Shown here: positions 42,278-52,130 of the stretch, in pieces
Layout of the letters: every line of letters starts with the position of its first letter
Position numbering within the stretch: position 1 is the first letter of the stretch
NCBI GenBank assembly: GCA_023390335.1
Contig: JAEWCZ010000008.1
Span: forward strand, 37,967-101,966
Source: Bacillota bacterium
GTDB lineage: Bacteria > Bacillota > Clostridia > Acetivibrionales > DSM-1351
Direction: 5' to 3'
DNA length: 64,000 nucleotides
Program-made: the position numbers and the translations under genes
Notes under the pieces: model-generated
Told to the model about the DNA's origin: nothing
Database searches by the model: none
The model's input: only the letters and a program-made list of their open reading frames with translations

Positions 42278-43849
42278 ATGTCAGATAACAAAATAATTAT
42301 GTATGATTCAACTTTGAGAGATGGGGCTCAGGCACTTGGAATATCATTTACAGTTGAGGATAAACTGAAAATTGTCACAAAGCTTGATAAACTGGGCATT
42401 GAGTACATCGAAGCGGGTAATCCGGGTTCAAATCCGAAAGATCTTGAGTTTTTTGAAAGAGTATTAAAATTAAAATTGGAGACATCTAAAATAATTGCTT
42501 TTGGATCAACCAGAAGGGCAAATATAAAAGCAGAAGACGATGCGAACATACAATCTCTTTTAAATGCAGGTACCGAAGCGATAGCTGTATTTGGAAAGTC
42601 TTGGGATTTTCAGGTTACTGATATATTAAAGACTACTCTGGACGAAAATCTAAACATGATATATGATACCGTCAAATATCTAAAGGAAAAAGGAAAAACT
42701 GTTGTTTATGATGCAGAACATTTTTTTGACGGATACGAAGCAAATCCCGAATATGCTATTGAAACCTTGAAGAAGGCATGTAAAGCAGGAGCAGATACAA
42801 TATGCCTCTGTGACACAAAGGGTGCAGGACTGCCTTCTCATATAGCCAGAATTACAAAGAAAGTCAAAGAAGCGGTTGATTGTGCCATCGGAATTCACTG
42901 CCATAATGATAACGGAATGGCTGTGGCAGGTTCTATTTCAGCAGTAGAGGCAGGTGCAGTGCAAATACAGGGAACCATAAACGGCTTTGGTGAAAGATGC
43001 GGAAATGCAAATCTCTGTACAATTATCCCTAACCTCCAGCTTAAAATGGGATATCAGTGCATACCAAGTGATAATATGTCTTATCTGACACCTACAGCAA
43101 GGTTTGTAAGTGAGGTTGCAAACATAATACATGACGAAAGAGCTCCGTTTGTCGGAAACTGTGCATTTGCACACAAAGCAGGAATGCATGCTGATGCGGT
43201 AAATAAGAACACTTCTGCTTACGAAATGATAAACCCTGAGGTTGTGGGAAATCAGAGAGTGATCCTTATGTCCGAAGTTGCGGGAAGAAGTGCAGTTATG
43301 AACATCATAAACAAGATAGACAGCACTATAACCAAGGATTCCCCTGAAACCAAAAAGATAATTGAAAGATTGAAGGAACTAGAGTACGAGGGCTACCAGT
43401 ATGAAGGGGCGGAAAGCTCATTTGAACTTGTAATCAGAAAAATGCTTGGTAAGTACAAATCATTCTTTGAATTAAAAGAATTTAAAGTTATAGTAAATGA
43501 GCCAACTATAAACAGTGTAAATTCATCTGCCATGATAAAAATAGTTGTTGGAGAGCAGACTGAAATAACCGCAGCAGAAGGAGACGGACCTGTAAATGCA
43601 CTTGATAAAGCATTAAGAAAAGCCCTAGAGAGGTTTTATCCTAAAATAGCGGAAATGAAGCTTACTGATTATAAGGTTAGAGTACTTGATTCTAATTTTG
43701 CAACTGCGTCAAAGGTTAGGGTTCTCATAGAAACTACCGACGGACAGGAAGTATGGACAACAGTTGGGGTATCTTCAGACATTATCGAAGCCAGTTGGCG
43801 TGCATTGGTCGATTCGGTAGAGCATAAACTTATGAAGTCAGAAGTTTAA
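42278..43849 (+). CDS. cimA: (R)-citramalate synthase
   Basis: 523 residues. Condenses pyruvate with acetyl-CoA to citramalate, opening the threonine-independent route to 2-oxobutyrate and isoleucine. It is LeuA-related: YDSTLRDGAQALGISF at the N-terminus, IHCHNDNGMAVAGSISAVEAG and NGFGERCGNANL. AVFGKSWDFQVTDIL and YDAEHFFDGY are typical of the CimA branch. The C-terminal regulatory domain is present. ATG follows AAAGGAG. A strong terminator lies between leuA and this gene, so it may have its own weak promoter or depend on read-through. Confidence 0.9.
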   Translation: MSDNKIIMYDSTLRDGAQALGISFTVEDKLKIVTKLDKLGIEYIEAGNPGSNPKDLEFFERVLKLKLETSKIIAFGSTRRANIKAEDDANIQSLLNAGTEAIAVFGKSWDFQVTDILKTTLDENLNMIYDTVKYLKEKGKTVVYDAEHFFDGYEANPEYAIETLKKACKAGADTICLCDTKGAGLPSHIARITKKVKEAVDCAIGIHCHNDNGMAVAGSISAVEAGAVQIQGTINGFGERCGNANLCTIIPNLQLKMGYQCIPSDNMSYLTPTARFVSEVANIIHDERAPFVGNCAFAHKAGMHADAVNKNTSAYEMINPEVVGNQRVILMSEVAGRSAVMNIINKIDSTITKDSPETKKIIERLKELEYEGYQYEGAESSFELVIRKMLGKYKSFFELKEFKVIVNEPTINSVNSSAMIKIVVGEQTEITAAEGDGPVNALDKALRKALERFYPKIAEMKLTDYKVRVLDSNFATASKVRVLIETTDGQEVWTTVGVSSDIIEASWRALVDSVEHKLMKSEV

Positions 43850-43951
43850 AATACACTTTTTACAAATATGTATAATTGTCGGCTGTATTTTTTTTGGTTT
43901 ACTGTATAATAGTATTAAAGAAAAACTAATTATATAAGGGGATCAAAACAA

Positions 43952-44209
43952 TTGAAGCTCTATGGCAGAATAATTAAGCAAGGAAAACTGATAAATGAAG
44001 CATGGGCGGAACCTCAGGGAACATCCGAAGATTTCAGGGATCAACTTGAAGAATGTCTTATCCAGGTTTGCAAGCAACTTGATGTAGAAGTTCCTATTTG
44101 GCTTAAAAAGAACACTACAGAATTTGGATTATATAGAAAAACCAGTTTTAACAGCGATCACTTCGGTGAGGAAATTAAATTTGACAGATTTGAAATAACG
44201 CTATATTAA
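43952..44209 (+). CDS. Conserved small hypothetical protein
   Basis: 85 residues, TTG start after AGGGGAT. Soluble, acidic, with two Trp residues and a likely alpha/beta fold; no motif recognised. The reading frame is clean, carries a plausible ribosome site and ends just before a terminator-like hairpin, which supports it as a real gene. It lies between the amino-acid operon and the xylose operon, and its role cannot be told. Confidence 0.6.
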   Translation: MKLYGRIIKQGKLINEAWAEPQGTSEDFRDQLEECLIQVCKQLDVEVPIWLKKNTTEFGLYRKTSFNSDHFGEEIKFDRFEITLY

Positions 44210-44233
44210 TTTAATTTGAGATTTTATTAATAC

Positions 44234-44267
44234 AAGGGTGGGACTTATTGTTCTGCCCTTTTTATTT
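44234..44267 (+). terminator. Terminator after small hypothetical gene
   Basis: AAGGGTGGGA (44234-44243) pairs with TTCTGCCCTT (44251-44260) using several G-U pairs, followed by TTTATTT. Confidence 0.6.
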
Positions 44268-44413
44268 GTAATAAGCAAAATTAATACAAGGACAATTTTG
44301 TTAACCAAGCTAATGTATTTAAATAAAAAATTTGCAAACCATAAACATGAATACCTTGATTATGATTCTTTGTAAAGTTTGTACAAAAACTAAGTAGTAA
44401 ACCGAAATATATT

Positions 44414-44442
44414 TTGACAAAACTATCATAGCTTGGTATACT
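44414..44442 (+). promoter_or_regulatory. Promoter of the xyl operon
   Basis: TTGACA (44414-44419), 17 bases, TATACT (44437-44442). Ahead of xylB by about 48 bases and the only strong promoter in the 280-base gap. Confidence 0.8.
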
Positions 44443-44468
44443 TTCTAATATAATATTATAAAGTATAC
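44436..44468. promoter_or_regulatory. Candidate xylose repressor operator
   Basis: Perfect nine-base inverted repeat GTATACTTT (44436-44444) and AAAGTATAC (44460-44468) with a 15-base AT-rich centre. The left arm contains the -10 box and the right arm lies in the early transcribed region, so a bound dimer would block initiation. The ROK-family regulator encoded two genes downstream is the natural candidate binder. Confidence 0.6.
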
Positions 44469-44489
44469 TTTGGAGAGGGGGACTATATA

Positions 44490-46019
44490 TTGTCTTTTCT
44501 TATTGGTATTGATCTAGGAACATCGGGTGTAAAAACAGTATTATTTGATGAGGCTGGAAAGCCTGTTGCAAGCTCTACAGTTGAATATCCTCTTTATCAG
44601 CCTAATCTTGGCTGGGCTGAACAGAGCCCTGAAGAATGGTGGAAAGGCACATGTGAAAGTATTAATAATGTCATGTTAAAAAGTGGCGTTGACAAGCGAG
44701 AGGTAAAGGGCGTTGGATTGTCCGGACAGATGCATGGAGCCGTTTTACTGGATAAGGATGACAAAGTATTAAGAAATGCAATAATTTGGTGTGATCAGAG
44801 AAGTGCTGCTGAATGTGATCAGATTACTGATCTCATCGGTAGAGAAAGATTGATAGAAATTACTGCAAACCCGGCACTTACAGGATTTACTGCTTCAAAA
44901 ATCATGTGGGTAAAGAATAATGAACCACAGATATTTGAAAAAGTAGCTAAAATATTGTTGCCAAAAGACTATATCAGATTCAGATTAACGGGGGAATATG
45001 CCACGGAGGTTTCTGATGCCAGCGGTATGCAGTTGATGAATATTGCGAAAAGAGAGTGGAGTACCGAAGTTCTTGACAAATTAGGATTATCCACTTCAAT
45101 GCTTGGTAAAATGTACGAATCCCAGGAAGTTACCGGAAAGGTTACTTCATCAGCAGCGGATCAGACAGGATTAAATGCTGGAACAATCGTAGTAGGTGGC
45201 GCTGGAGACCAGGCAGCTGGTGCGGTAGGAAACGGTATTGTTAAGTCTGGTATTGTATCGTCTACAATTGGAACTTCAGGCGTTGTTTTTGCTTATACAG
45301 ACAAGCTTACAATAGACCCTCTTGGAAGAGTGCACACATTCTGCCATGCTGTACCTAATACCTATCATGTAATGGGTGTTACACAAGGTGCAGGACTATC
45401 ACTGAAATGGTTCAGAGATACCTTCTGCATGGAAGAAATGATGACTTCCGAGCTTTCAGATATCGATGTATACAAGCTCCTTGATGCTGAAGCTGAAACA
45501 ATAAAACCTTGCAGTGACGGACTTATTTATCTTCCATATCTAATGGGAGAAAGAACTCCTCACCTTGATCCAAACGCAAAAGGTGTATTCTTTGGTCTTA
45601 CTGCAAAGCATACAAAACCTCATTTTATCCGTTCGATAATGGAAGGCGTAACTTTCAGCTTGAGGGATTGTCTTGAAATTATTAAGGAAATGGGCGTAGA
45701 TATATCAGAGGTAAGAGCTTCAGGCGGAGGCGGAAAGAGCGGGATTTGGAGACAAATGCAGGCTGACGTATTCGGAACAAATATAAACCGTATCCGTTCA
45801 GATGAAGGACCGGCTTTAGGTGTAGCAATACTTGCAGGAGTTGGTGCAGGTATATACGACAGTGTTCCTCAAGCTTGTGAAGATGTTATAAAGGTTAAGG
45901 ACACTCTTGCTCCGATTGAGGATAGAATAAATAAATATGATAATTTCTACAAGCTTTATACAAAGCTTTATAAATCATTAAAAGATGATTTTACCCAGCT
46001 TAGCACAATATTGAAATAA
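44490..46019 (+). CDS. xylB: Xylulokinase
   Basis: 509 residues, FGGY carbohydrate kinase. Phosphorylates D-xylulose to xylulose-5-phosphate with ATP. GIDLGTSGVKTVLFD is the first phosphate loop. GLSGQMHGAVLLD and WCDQRSAAECDQI carry the substrate residues, and GGAGDQAAGAVGNG and ASGGGGKSGIWRQMQADVF complete the fold. TTG at 44490 follows GGAGAGGGG. First gene of the xyl operon; XylA supplies its substrate. Confidence 0.96.
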   Translation: MSFLIGIDLGTSGVKTVLFDEAGKPVASSTVEYPLYQPNLGWAEQSPEEWWKGTCESINNVMLKSGVDKREVKGVGLSGQMHGAVLLDKDDKVLRNAIIWCDQRSAAECDQITDLIGRERLIEITANPALTGFTASKIMWVKNNEPQIFEKVAKILLPKDYIRFRLTGEYATEVSDASGMQLMNIAKREWSTEVLDKLGLSTSMLGKMYESQEVTGKVTSSAADQTGLNAGTIVVGGAGDQAAGAVGNGIVKSGIVSSTIGTSGVVFAYTDKLTIDPLGRVHTFCHAVPNTYHVMGVTQGAGLSLKWFRDTFCMEEMMTSELSDIDVYKLLDAEAETIKPCSDGLIYLPYLMGERTPHLDPNAKGVFFGLTAKHTKPHFIRSIMEGVTFSLRDCLEIIKEMGVDISEVRASGGGGKSGIWRQMQADVFGTNINRIRSDEGPALGVAILAGVGAGIYDSVPQACEDVIKVKDTLAPIEDRINKYDNFYKLYTKLYKSLKDDFTQLSTILK

Positions 46020-46069
46020 GCTTTATACAGAACATTCTGTGTAAATTTACAGTATATGGGGGTTGATTT

Positions 46070-47269
46070 ATGAGGTTGGGTAAAGCCGGAAATAACAAGC
46101 TATTAAAAGAGATTAATGAGACATCATTACTTGAATTAATAAGAATAAACAAGCAGGTTTCGAAGGCTGAGCTTGCACAAATAACCGGACTTTCACCGAC
46201 TGCATGTGGAATAATAGTTACAAATCTGCTTGACAAAGGGTATATTCGTGAAGCAGGGATAGGAACATCCAAGGGCGGCAGAAGGCCAATACTGTATGAA
46301 TTAACCCCGAGAAGCTATTTTTCCATAGGTGTGGACATTGACATTGATTATATGCACTTTATTTTAATGGATATTACGGGGCAAGTTGAATTCGAGGATA
46401 AGATATCCTGTGATTTTGCCCGGGCCGCTTCAGATTCAATACGGCTTATGGAAGAAAAAATAGCTGAAATTATAGAAAACCATAACATTGAGCATAACAG
46501 ATTACTCGGTGTAGGGGTATCGGTTCCGGGTATGATAGATAACCTTACACATGAGATAATATTTGCACCGAACCTTGGTTGGGAACGTGTGAATCTGGAA
46601 CACATGATGGCAAGAATCGGAGATTTACCTATATATGTTGATAACGAAGCAATGTGTTCTGCTTTATGTGAAAACTGGATAGGATGCTGTATGGATGAAA
46701 GTGATTTTGTATGCATAAATATGAAATCAGGAATAGGTTCCAGTATCTTTGCTTCCGGGAATTTGTACAGAGGATGTTGTGGAAGTGCAGGGGAAATAGG
46801 TCATATAACTGTTGACCAGAATGGCCCAAGATGTGCCTGCGGAAACTATGGCTGCCTTGAAGCATTGGTCTCAGCAAGAACAATGGTAGAAAAGGCGCAA
46901 AAGTTGGTAAGGCAAGGTTTAATAACGGACTTCGAGGATATTGAAGCGATAACTGTAGATGATATTTTCAGGCTTGCACGTGAAGGAAATGAGTCAGCCA
47001 GAATAATTCTGGTAGAGTCAGCAGGGTATTTGGGGCTTGCAGTAGCAAACCTTATAAATACAGTAAATCCTTCGAAAATAGTTCTTGGCAAGGAATTAGT
47101 CAAGTTTTCGGAAGATATCCTGGATCATTTAAAAAGTATCGCATCAGCCAAGGCACTCAAATATCCGGCCTCAAGAGTAGAAGTAGTTGTATCAAAAATC
47201 GGAGAGGATTCGTCAGCTTTGGGTGCGGCAATAATACCATTAAAAAAGCTTTTTGGCTACAGGCTTTAG
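46070..47269 (+). CDS. xylR: ROK-family transcriptional regulator, probable xylose repressor
   Basis: 399 residues. The N-terminal 75 residues form a winged helix (VSKAELAQITGLSPTACGIIVTNLL), followed by the sugar-kinase-like ROK domain: GVGVSVPGMID, MKSGIGSSIFASG, and the zinc motif CACGNYGCLEAL. Bacillus-type XylR proteins have this layout and leave DNA when xylose binds. Lying between xylB and xylA, it most likely controls this operon through the repeat at 44436-44468. ATG follows GGGGG. Its ligand is inferred from position. Confidence 0.88.
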   Translation: MRLGKAGNNKLLKEINETSLLELIRINKQVSKAELAQITGLSPTACGIIVTNLLDKGYIREAGIGTSKGGRRPILYELTPRSYFSIGVDIDIDYMHFILMDITGQVEFEDKISCDFARAASDSIRLMEEKIAEIIENHNIEHNRLLGVGVSVPGMIDNLTHEIIFAPNLGWERVNLEHMMARIGDLPIYVDNEAMCSALCENWIGCCMDESDFVCINMKSGIGSSIFASGNLYRGCCGSAGEIGHITVDQNGPRCACGNYGCLEALVSARTMVEKAQKLVRQGLITDFEDIEAITVDDIFRLAREGNESARIILVESAGYLGLAVANLINTVNPSKIVLGKELVKFSEDILDHLKSIASAKALKYPASRVEVVVSKIGEDSSALGAAIIPLKKLFGYRL

Positions 47270-47324
47270 GGCTTGATATGTGAATTTGTTAAGAAACAAA
47301 AAAACAAAACGGAGGGATTTTAAT

Positions 47325-48644
47325 ATGTCAGAAGTATTTAGCGGCATTTCAAACATCAAATTTGAAGGAAGCGGGTCAGATAATCCATTAGCTTTTAAGT
47401 ACTACAATCCTAAGGCAGTTATCGCCGGAAAAACAATGGAAGAACATCTGAGATTTGCAGTAGCGTACTGGCATACTTTTGCAGCACCGGGTGCTGATAT
47501 GTTCGGTGCAGGATCATATGTTAGACCTTGGAACACAATGTCCGATCCTCTGGAAATTGCAAAATACAAAGTTGAAGCAAACTTTGAATTCATTGAAAAG
47601 CTTGGAGCTCCTTTCTTCGCTTTCCATGACAGAGATATCGCTCCAGAAGGTGACACCCTTGCTGAAACTAATAAAAATCTTGATGTAATAGTTTCAGTAA
47701 TTAAAGATAGAATGAAATCAAGCACTGTAAAACTATTATGGGGAACTACAAATGCTTTCGGAAATCCTAGATTTATGCATGGTGCATCTACTTCACCAAA
47801 TGCTGATATATTTGCATATGCAGCAGCTCAGGTTAAGAAGGCAATGGAAATTACAAAAGAATTAGGTGGAGAAAACTATGTATTCTGGGGTGGTAGAGAA
47901 GGTTATGAAACTCTCCTGAATACAGACATGAAGCTGGAACTTGACAATCTGGCAAGATTCTTAAAAATGGCTGTTGACTATGCTAAGGAAATTGGTTTTG
48001 ATGGTCAATTCTTAATCGAACCAAAGCCAAAGGAACCAACAAAGCATCAGTATGACTTCGATACAGCTACAGTGATCGGTTTCTTGAAGACATACGGATT
48101 AGACCCATATTTCAAGATGAACATTGAAGCTAACCATGCTACATTGGCAGGACATACCTTCCAACACGAACTTGCTATGTGCAGAATTAACAACATGCTT
48201 GGTAGTATCGATGCTAATCAGGGAGACGTAATGCTTGGATGGGATACAGACCAATTCCCAACAAACCTGTATGATTCTACCCTTGCAATGTTGGAAGTAT
48301 TAAAGGCAGGCGGATTGAAAAAGGGTGGTTTGAACTTCGACTCAAAAGTTAGAAGAGGATCATTTGAACCAGCTGACTTGTTCTATGGACATATTGCAGG
48401 TATGGATACTTTTGCAAAGGGTCTTATCATAGCTAACAAGATCATGGAAGACGGTAAGTTTGATGCATTTGTAGCTGATAGATATTCTAGCTACACAACT
48501 GGTATCGGTAAAGATATCGTTGAAGGCAAGGTTGGCTTTAAAGAATTAGAGCAACACGCACTTAATGCAAAGATTCAGAATAAATCCGGACGTCAGGAAA
48601 TGTTGGAAGCTTTGTTAAATCAATATATTCTTGAAGCAAAATAA
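47325..48644 (+). CDS. xylA: Xylose isomerase
   Basis: 439 residues, class II length. Interconverts D-xylose and D-xylulose with two divalent metals. AFHDRDIAPEGDTLAETN holds the catalytic His and metal region, FLIEPKPKEPTKHQYDFD and KMNIEANHATLAGHTF the metal-binding Glu/His, and DANQGDVMLGWDTDQFP the later ligands. The start is ATG 47325 after GGAGGG; ATG/GTG starts earlier add a non-homologous basic lead. Ends the operon before a strong terminator. Confidence 0.98.
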   Translation: MSEVFSGISNIKFEGSGSDNPLAFKYYNPKAVIAGKTMEEHLRFAVAYWHTFAAPGADMFGAGSYVRPWNTMSDPLEIAKYKVEANFEFIEKLGAPFFAFHDRDIAPEGDTLAETNKNLDVIVSVIKDRMKSSTVKLLWGTTNAFGNPRFMHGASTSPNADIFAYAAAQVKKAMEITKELGGENYVFWGGREGYETLLNTDMKLELDNLARFLKMAVDYAKEIGFDGQFLIEPKPKEPTKHQYDFDTATVIGFLKTYGLDPYFKMNIEANHATLAGHTFQHELAMCRINNMLGSIDANQGDVMLGWDTDQFPTNLYDSTLAMLEVLKAGGLKKGGLNFDSKVRRGSFEPADLFYGHIAGMDTFAKGLIIANKIMEDGKFDAFVADRYSSYTTGIGKDIVEGKVGFKELEQHALNAKIQNKSGRQEMLEALLNQYILEAK

Positions 48645-48661
48645 TCTTTAGTATAAAAATA

Positions 48662-48697
48662 AGAACCCCTTAAGCGCTTTGGTTTAAGGGGTTCTAT
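48662..48697 (+). terminator. Terminator after xylA
   Basis: AGAACCCCTTAA (48662-48673) pairs exactly with TTAAGGGGTTCT (48684-48695). Confidence 0.85.
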
Positions 48698-49009
48698 CAT
48701 TCTCTAAAATAAATTACAACAGGCAACTGGAATTTAATTACAGTTATTAAAAACGTATTATAAAAGACTTAAAAAAAGCTATTGCATAATTACATTAAAT
48801 GGTATAATATATATATTGTTACATAGATTACTAAATTTTAATATTTTATCTTATACCCTTCATATCTATTCCTTATATTCAATTATAATTAATCTCTTAT
48901 TAAATAACCTAAATGGCAATAGGGCTGCTAATGTATATTAGGCTCATTAATAACTATTGTTAAAATGTTTTTGGAAAACCTCTAGAAAATAGATATATTT
49001 CCTTCTAAA
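48698..49009. other. AT-rich spacer between convergent xylA and MATE genes
   Basis: About 310 very AT-rich bases between two terminators of convergent genes. No ORF with a ribosome site, RNA gene or repeat was recognised. Confidence 0.5.
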
Positions 49010-49050
49010 ATCCCTACACACGAAGCAATCCGTGCGTGGGGGGTTTTTTT
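49010..49050. terminator. Terminator of the MATE gene
   Basis: CCCTACACACGAAGC pairs with GTGCGTGGGG-type sequence around a short centre, with a T-run on the right (49043-49050) and an A-rich left flank on the other strand. Works for the leftward gene and possibly both ways. Confidence 0.6.
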
Positions 49051-49056
49051 GAGAAT

Positions 49057-50418
49057 TTACACTTTCAAATACTTCCAATCTCCTTTATTCATTCGTATAA
49101 GATACATGACGGAACGTGAACAGAAATCCAAGAAGATACCTATCATAACAGCAATCAACCCCATACCAAGAACTCTGTCAAGAGCATATGAAGGCAATAC
49201 CCTAAGGGCCCATAAACCTACCAGCGAAGTAATCATAACATACTTAATATCACCCGCTGCTTTCAGGGTTGCAGAACAAATATTAAGAATGGCAAGCAGA
49301 GGTTCAAGCACACCGAAAGTTCTTACAATCATAATTGATTCCTTTAACACTTCTGGATCATCAGAATAAATTCTGGCCAGTAAAGGTGCCAATAGAAACA
49401 TCAAAATGCCAAGAACAAAGCCAAAGATCATAGTTATTTTTAAACCTTCATACGAATAATTATTTGCCTTATCATAGTTCTTTTCACCAAGACTTTGTCC
49501 GACAAGAGTTGTATTAGCTATGGCAAAACCGAATATTGGAAAGAAAGCAATCGCATTAATATTGATTCCGATCTGGTAAGCAGCCATGGCAACAGTACCC
49601 ATTGTAACAATAATTAATTGTAAAATGAGAAAACCTCCCTGCATAACAGCCTGCTCAATAAATCCCGGGACACCAATATTTATAATTCTTTTCATTAGCT
49701 GAGGCTTTATCCTGTAGTCATCTTTCAAGCAAAGATTAAGTTTAAGTCCTTTTCGATTATACAAGACAAGGACTCTGACGGTTACACCAATGATTCTTGA
49801 AGCTGTTACGGCAATGGCAGAACCCGCCACACCCATACCTGGTATATTCAGAAAAGGTACACCGAAAATTAAAATGGTGTTAAGAATAATGTTTAATATA
49901 TTAACTCCCCCTGTAATGTACATAGGAGTCTTTGTATCTCCAGCTCCTCTCATTGCTCCTGAAACAATAATGTCCAGAACAAAAAAAGGAAGGCTGAACA
50001 AAATAATATTAAAATAAGTCAGGCCATGGTTGAAGACTTGTACTTCTGCTCCACCCAGAAATAAATTCAGGATAGGACTTGAGAATACTTTTCCTATAAT
50101 TAATAAGACTATTCCTACAAGAAGAGCCATGTAGCCGGACTGAACCAAAGTTCTTTTGGCTTCCGTATGATTTCCTTCTCCGGTTACTCTGGCTATAACA
50201 ACGGTAGTTCCAATTGATAATCCTGAAAAGACAGTTTGCAGAAAGTTGATGAGCATGTTGACCATACCAACTCCTGCCAAGGCTGCTGTGCCAATCCAGC
50301 TCATGAATACAGTAGAAACAATACCTACCAGCATTTCAAGAATCTGCTCAGTAATAGAAGGCCAGGCAAGACCGATAATTTCTTTGTCAATTTCTTTGTT
50401 TAGCTTAAACTTTTTCAT
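49057..50418 (-). CDS. MATE-family multidrug/Na+ efflux transporter
   Basis: 453 residues with twelve membrane segments in two related halves. The opening EIIGLAWPSITEQILEMLVG and the GAMRGAGDTKTPMYI and GQSLGEKNYDKA segments are typical of the DinF/NorM superfamily, which expels organic cations in exchange for Na+ or H+. Substrate unknown. The start is ATG 50418, preceded by a weak site. The AraC regulator and nitroreductase lie upstream in the same direction but 98 bases away. Confidence 0.92.
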   Translation of the reverse strand: MKKFKLNKEIDKEIIGLAWPSITEQILEMLVGIVSTVFMSWIGTAALAGVGMVNMLINFLQTVFSGLSIGTTVVIARVTGEGNHTEAKRTLVQSGYMALLVGIVLLIIGKVFSSPILNLFLGGAEVQVFNHGLTYFNIILFSLPFFVLDIIVSGAMRGAGDTKTPMYITGGVNILNIILNTILIFGVPFLNIPGMGVAGSAIAVTASRIIGVTVRVLVLYNRKGLKLNLCLKDDYRIKPQLMKRIINIGVPGFIEQAVMQGGFLILQLIIVTMGTVAMAAYQIGININAIAFFPIFGFAIANTTLVGQSLGEKNYDKANNYSYEGLKITMIFGFVLGILMFLLAPLLARIYSDDPEVLKESIMIVRTFGVLEPLLAILNICSATLKAAGDIKYVMITSLVGLWALRVLPSYALDRVLGMGLIAVMIGIFLDFCSRSVMYLIRMNKGDWKYLKV

Positions 50419-50516
50419 GAATATGACCCCATATAATAGTATTTAAACTACTATTATAGACCTATAATTTTGGCATGTCACCAAGAAAATCATATTAAAA
50501 AAGTCGGAAAAATTGG

Positions 50517-51314
50517 TTATAAGTCACCCTTATACCGAGATGGTGGTATCCCAAACTTCTTCTTGAACATTTTTGAAAAATTGTAGACGTCGTCGTAGCC
50601 AGTGCTTCTACCCGCCTCTGCTACTGTGTAGCCGTGTTTGGATAGAAGCAGTGCGGCCTTTTCAAGCCTGTAATTCACAATGAAATTTTGGGGTGTATTT
50701 CCAGTGTGCTTATGAAAAATTCTACACAGATATCTTCTGTCTATACCAAGCATCTTTGCTATGCTTTCTACAGATATTTGGGTTGCATAATTGGACATGA
50801 TATAATCCTTAGCCCGCTTACAATAAACACTAGCAGTAGACCCTTTAGGTGTTGGACTGAACTCTTCTGACAAGTAAGAAAAGATCTCAAAGATTTTACC
50901 GCACAAGTATAATTCTGAAGAGTGCTGCATGTTTTCAGCATCCTTCATACTTAAAAAGATGTTTCTGAGGGAGGGTATGTGCATAGTACAAATATCATCA
51001 GAAAACCCACCGTTTTTCAGTAAATCAGGGACTAAACTTCCGTTAAATCCAATCCATATATATTCCCACGGATTTTCATTATCCGCCTTATAAAAGGTCA
51101 GTTCGTAAGGCCGTATCAGAAACATACAGTCTTTGTATAAAGTATAACGTTTACCGGCTCTCTCAAAAATACCATTACCGGAAACGATATAGTGAAGCAG
51201 ATAATATTCACGTGAAGCAGGACCAAAAAAATGGCCCTTGTCACATGACTGCCACCCGCATATTAACGGGTTTATCTCATTAAAGCATTTATTTAATAGA
51301 GGAATATTGTGCAT
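50517..51314 (-). CDS. AraC-family transcriptional regulator
   Basis: 265 residues. The N-terminal cupin (about 20-110, with FGPASREYYLLHYIVSGNG and a RPYELTFYKAD strand) likely senses a sugar. The C-terminal 100 residues are the double helix-turn-helix: ISVESIAKMLGIDRRYLCRIFHKHTG and VAEAGRSTGYDDVYNFSKMFKKKFG. It resembles regulators of sugar-use genes. The alpha-galactosidase gene at 52131, divergent beyond the nitroreductase, is a possible target. 22 bases separate it from the nitroreductase gene. Confidence 0.9.
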   Translation of the reverse strand: MHNIPLLNKCFNEINPLICGWQSCDKGHFFGPASREYYLLHYIVSGNGIFERAGKRYTLYKDCMFLIRPYELTFYKADNENPWEYIWIGFNGSLVPDLLKNGGFSDDICTMHIPSLRNIFLSMKDAENMQHSSELYLCGKIFEIFSYLSEEFSPTPKGSTASVYCKRAKDYIMSNYATQISVESIAKMLGIDRRYLCRIFHKHTGNTPQNFIVNYRLEKAALLLSKHGYTVAEAGRSTGYDDVYNFSKMFKKKFGIPPSRYKGDL

Positions 51315-51336
51315 TTAAAATGACCCCTTGCTAAAT

Positions 51337-51978
51337 TTACCTGTATTCGATAACGTCACTCATATTTCTAAGCTTTTTCTCCCGAGGAGCATAATTAGGA
51401 ATACCTACGGGAACCACACTCATAAGTCTCAAATTATCCCTCACGTTTAAAAGGCTTTTAATTTGAGCTTCTCCAATCACCGGGTCATTCATCCAACAGG
51501 CCCCGTAGCCTTTTTCAGTTATGGCAAGAAGCATATTCTGAATAGCAGCGCCAATCGAAAGAATATCAGGGTACGCAAGGGCGTCGAGCATTTCTCTTTT
51601 TGAGAAACCTTTTTCGGAAAAAGCCTTGGAAACTCGTTCATCATGGTACTCCATTTTGTCAAGAAAAACGAATATAACCAGGGGAGCATTCCTGAAAAAA
51701 CTTGTAGCCTTTTCTCTGGAAATCAAGAATTCTTCGTTTGCTTCCGTGAAACCTGTCCCATAGAATGCTCTTGCACAGCTTGCAGTTTCCTTTGCAAGAC
51801 GATCGATCAAAGTTCTATCTTCCACAGCAACAAAGTGCCAGCACTGACTATTGCATCCACTTGGTGCATTTACGGCACAAGAAATAAAATATTCAATATC
51901 CTCATGGGAAACAGGTGTATCTTTAAATTTACGTATACTTCTTCTCTTTACTGCAAGATTATATAAATTATTATCCAA
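51337..51978 (-). CDS. Nitroreductase-family FMN oxidoreductase
   Basis: 213 residues. The RRSIRKFKDTPVSHEDIEYFI opening binds FMN phosphate; NAPSGCNSQCWHFVAV and GAAIQNMLLAITEKGYGACWM complete the fold. Such enzymes reduce nitro compounds, quinones or flavins with NAD(P)H as dimers. The natural substrate is unknown. ATG at 51978 after AAAGGATG. It probably shares a transcript with the AraC regulator. Confidence 0.88.
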   Translation of the reverse strand: MDNNLYNLAVKRRSIRKFKDTPVSHEDIEYFISCAVNAPSGCNSQCWHFVAVEDRTLIDRLAKETASCARAFYGTGFTEANEEFLISREKATSFFRNAPLVIFVFLDKMEYHDERVSKAFSEKGFSKREMLDALAYPDILSIGAAIQNMLLAITEKGYGACWMNDPVIGEAQIKSLLNVRDNLRLMSVVPVGIPNYAPREKKLRNMSDVIEYR

Positions 51979-52130
51979 ATAAAATCATCCTTTCAATTGC
52001 TGCGCTTATTTTATATTCAATTACCCCTATAGTTACATTATAACAAATTTAAGTTACATTATTCAATTTTCGTATTATGTATTTCTGGTATTCTATAGAT
52101 ATAGTTTAAATGGTATGGAGGATATGAACA

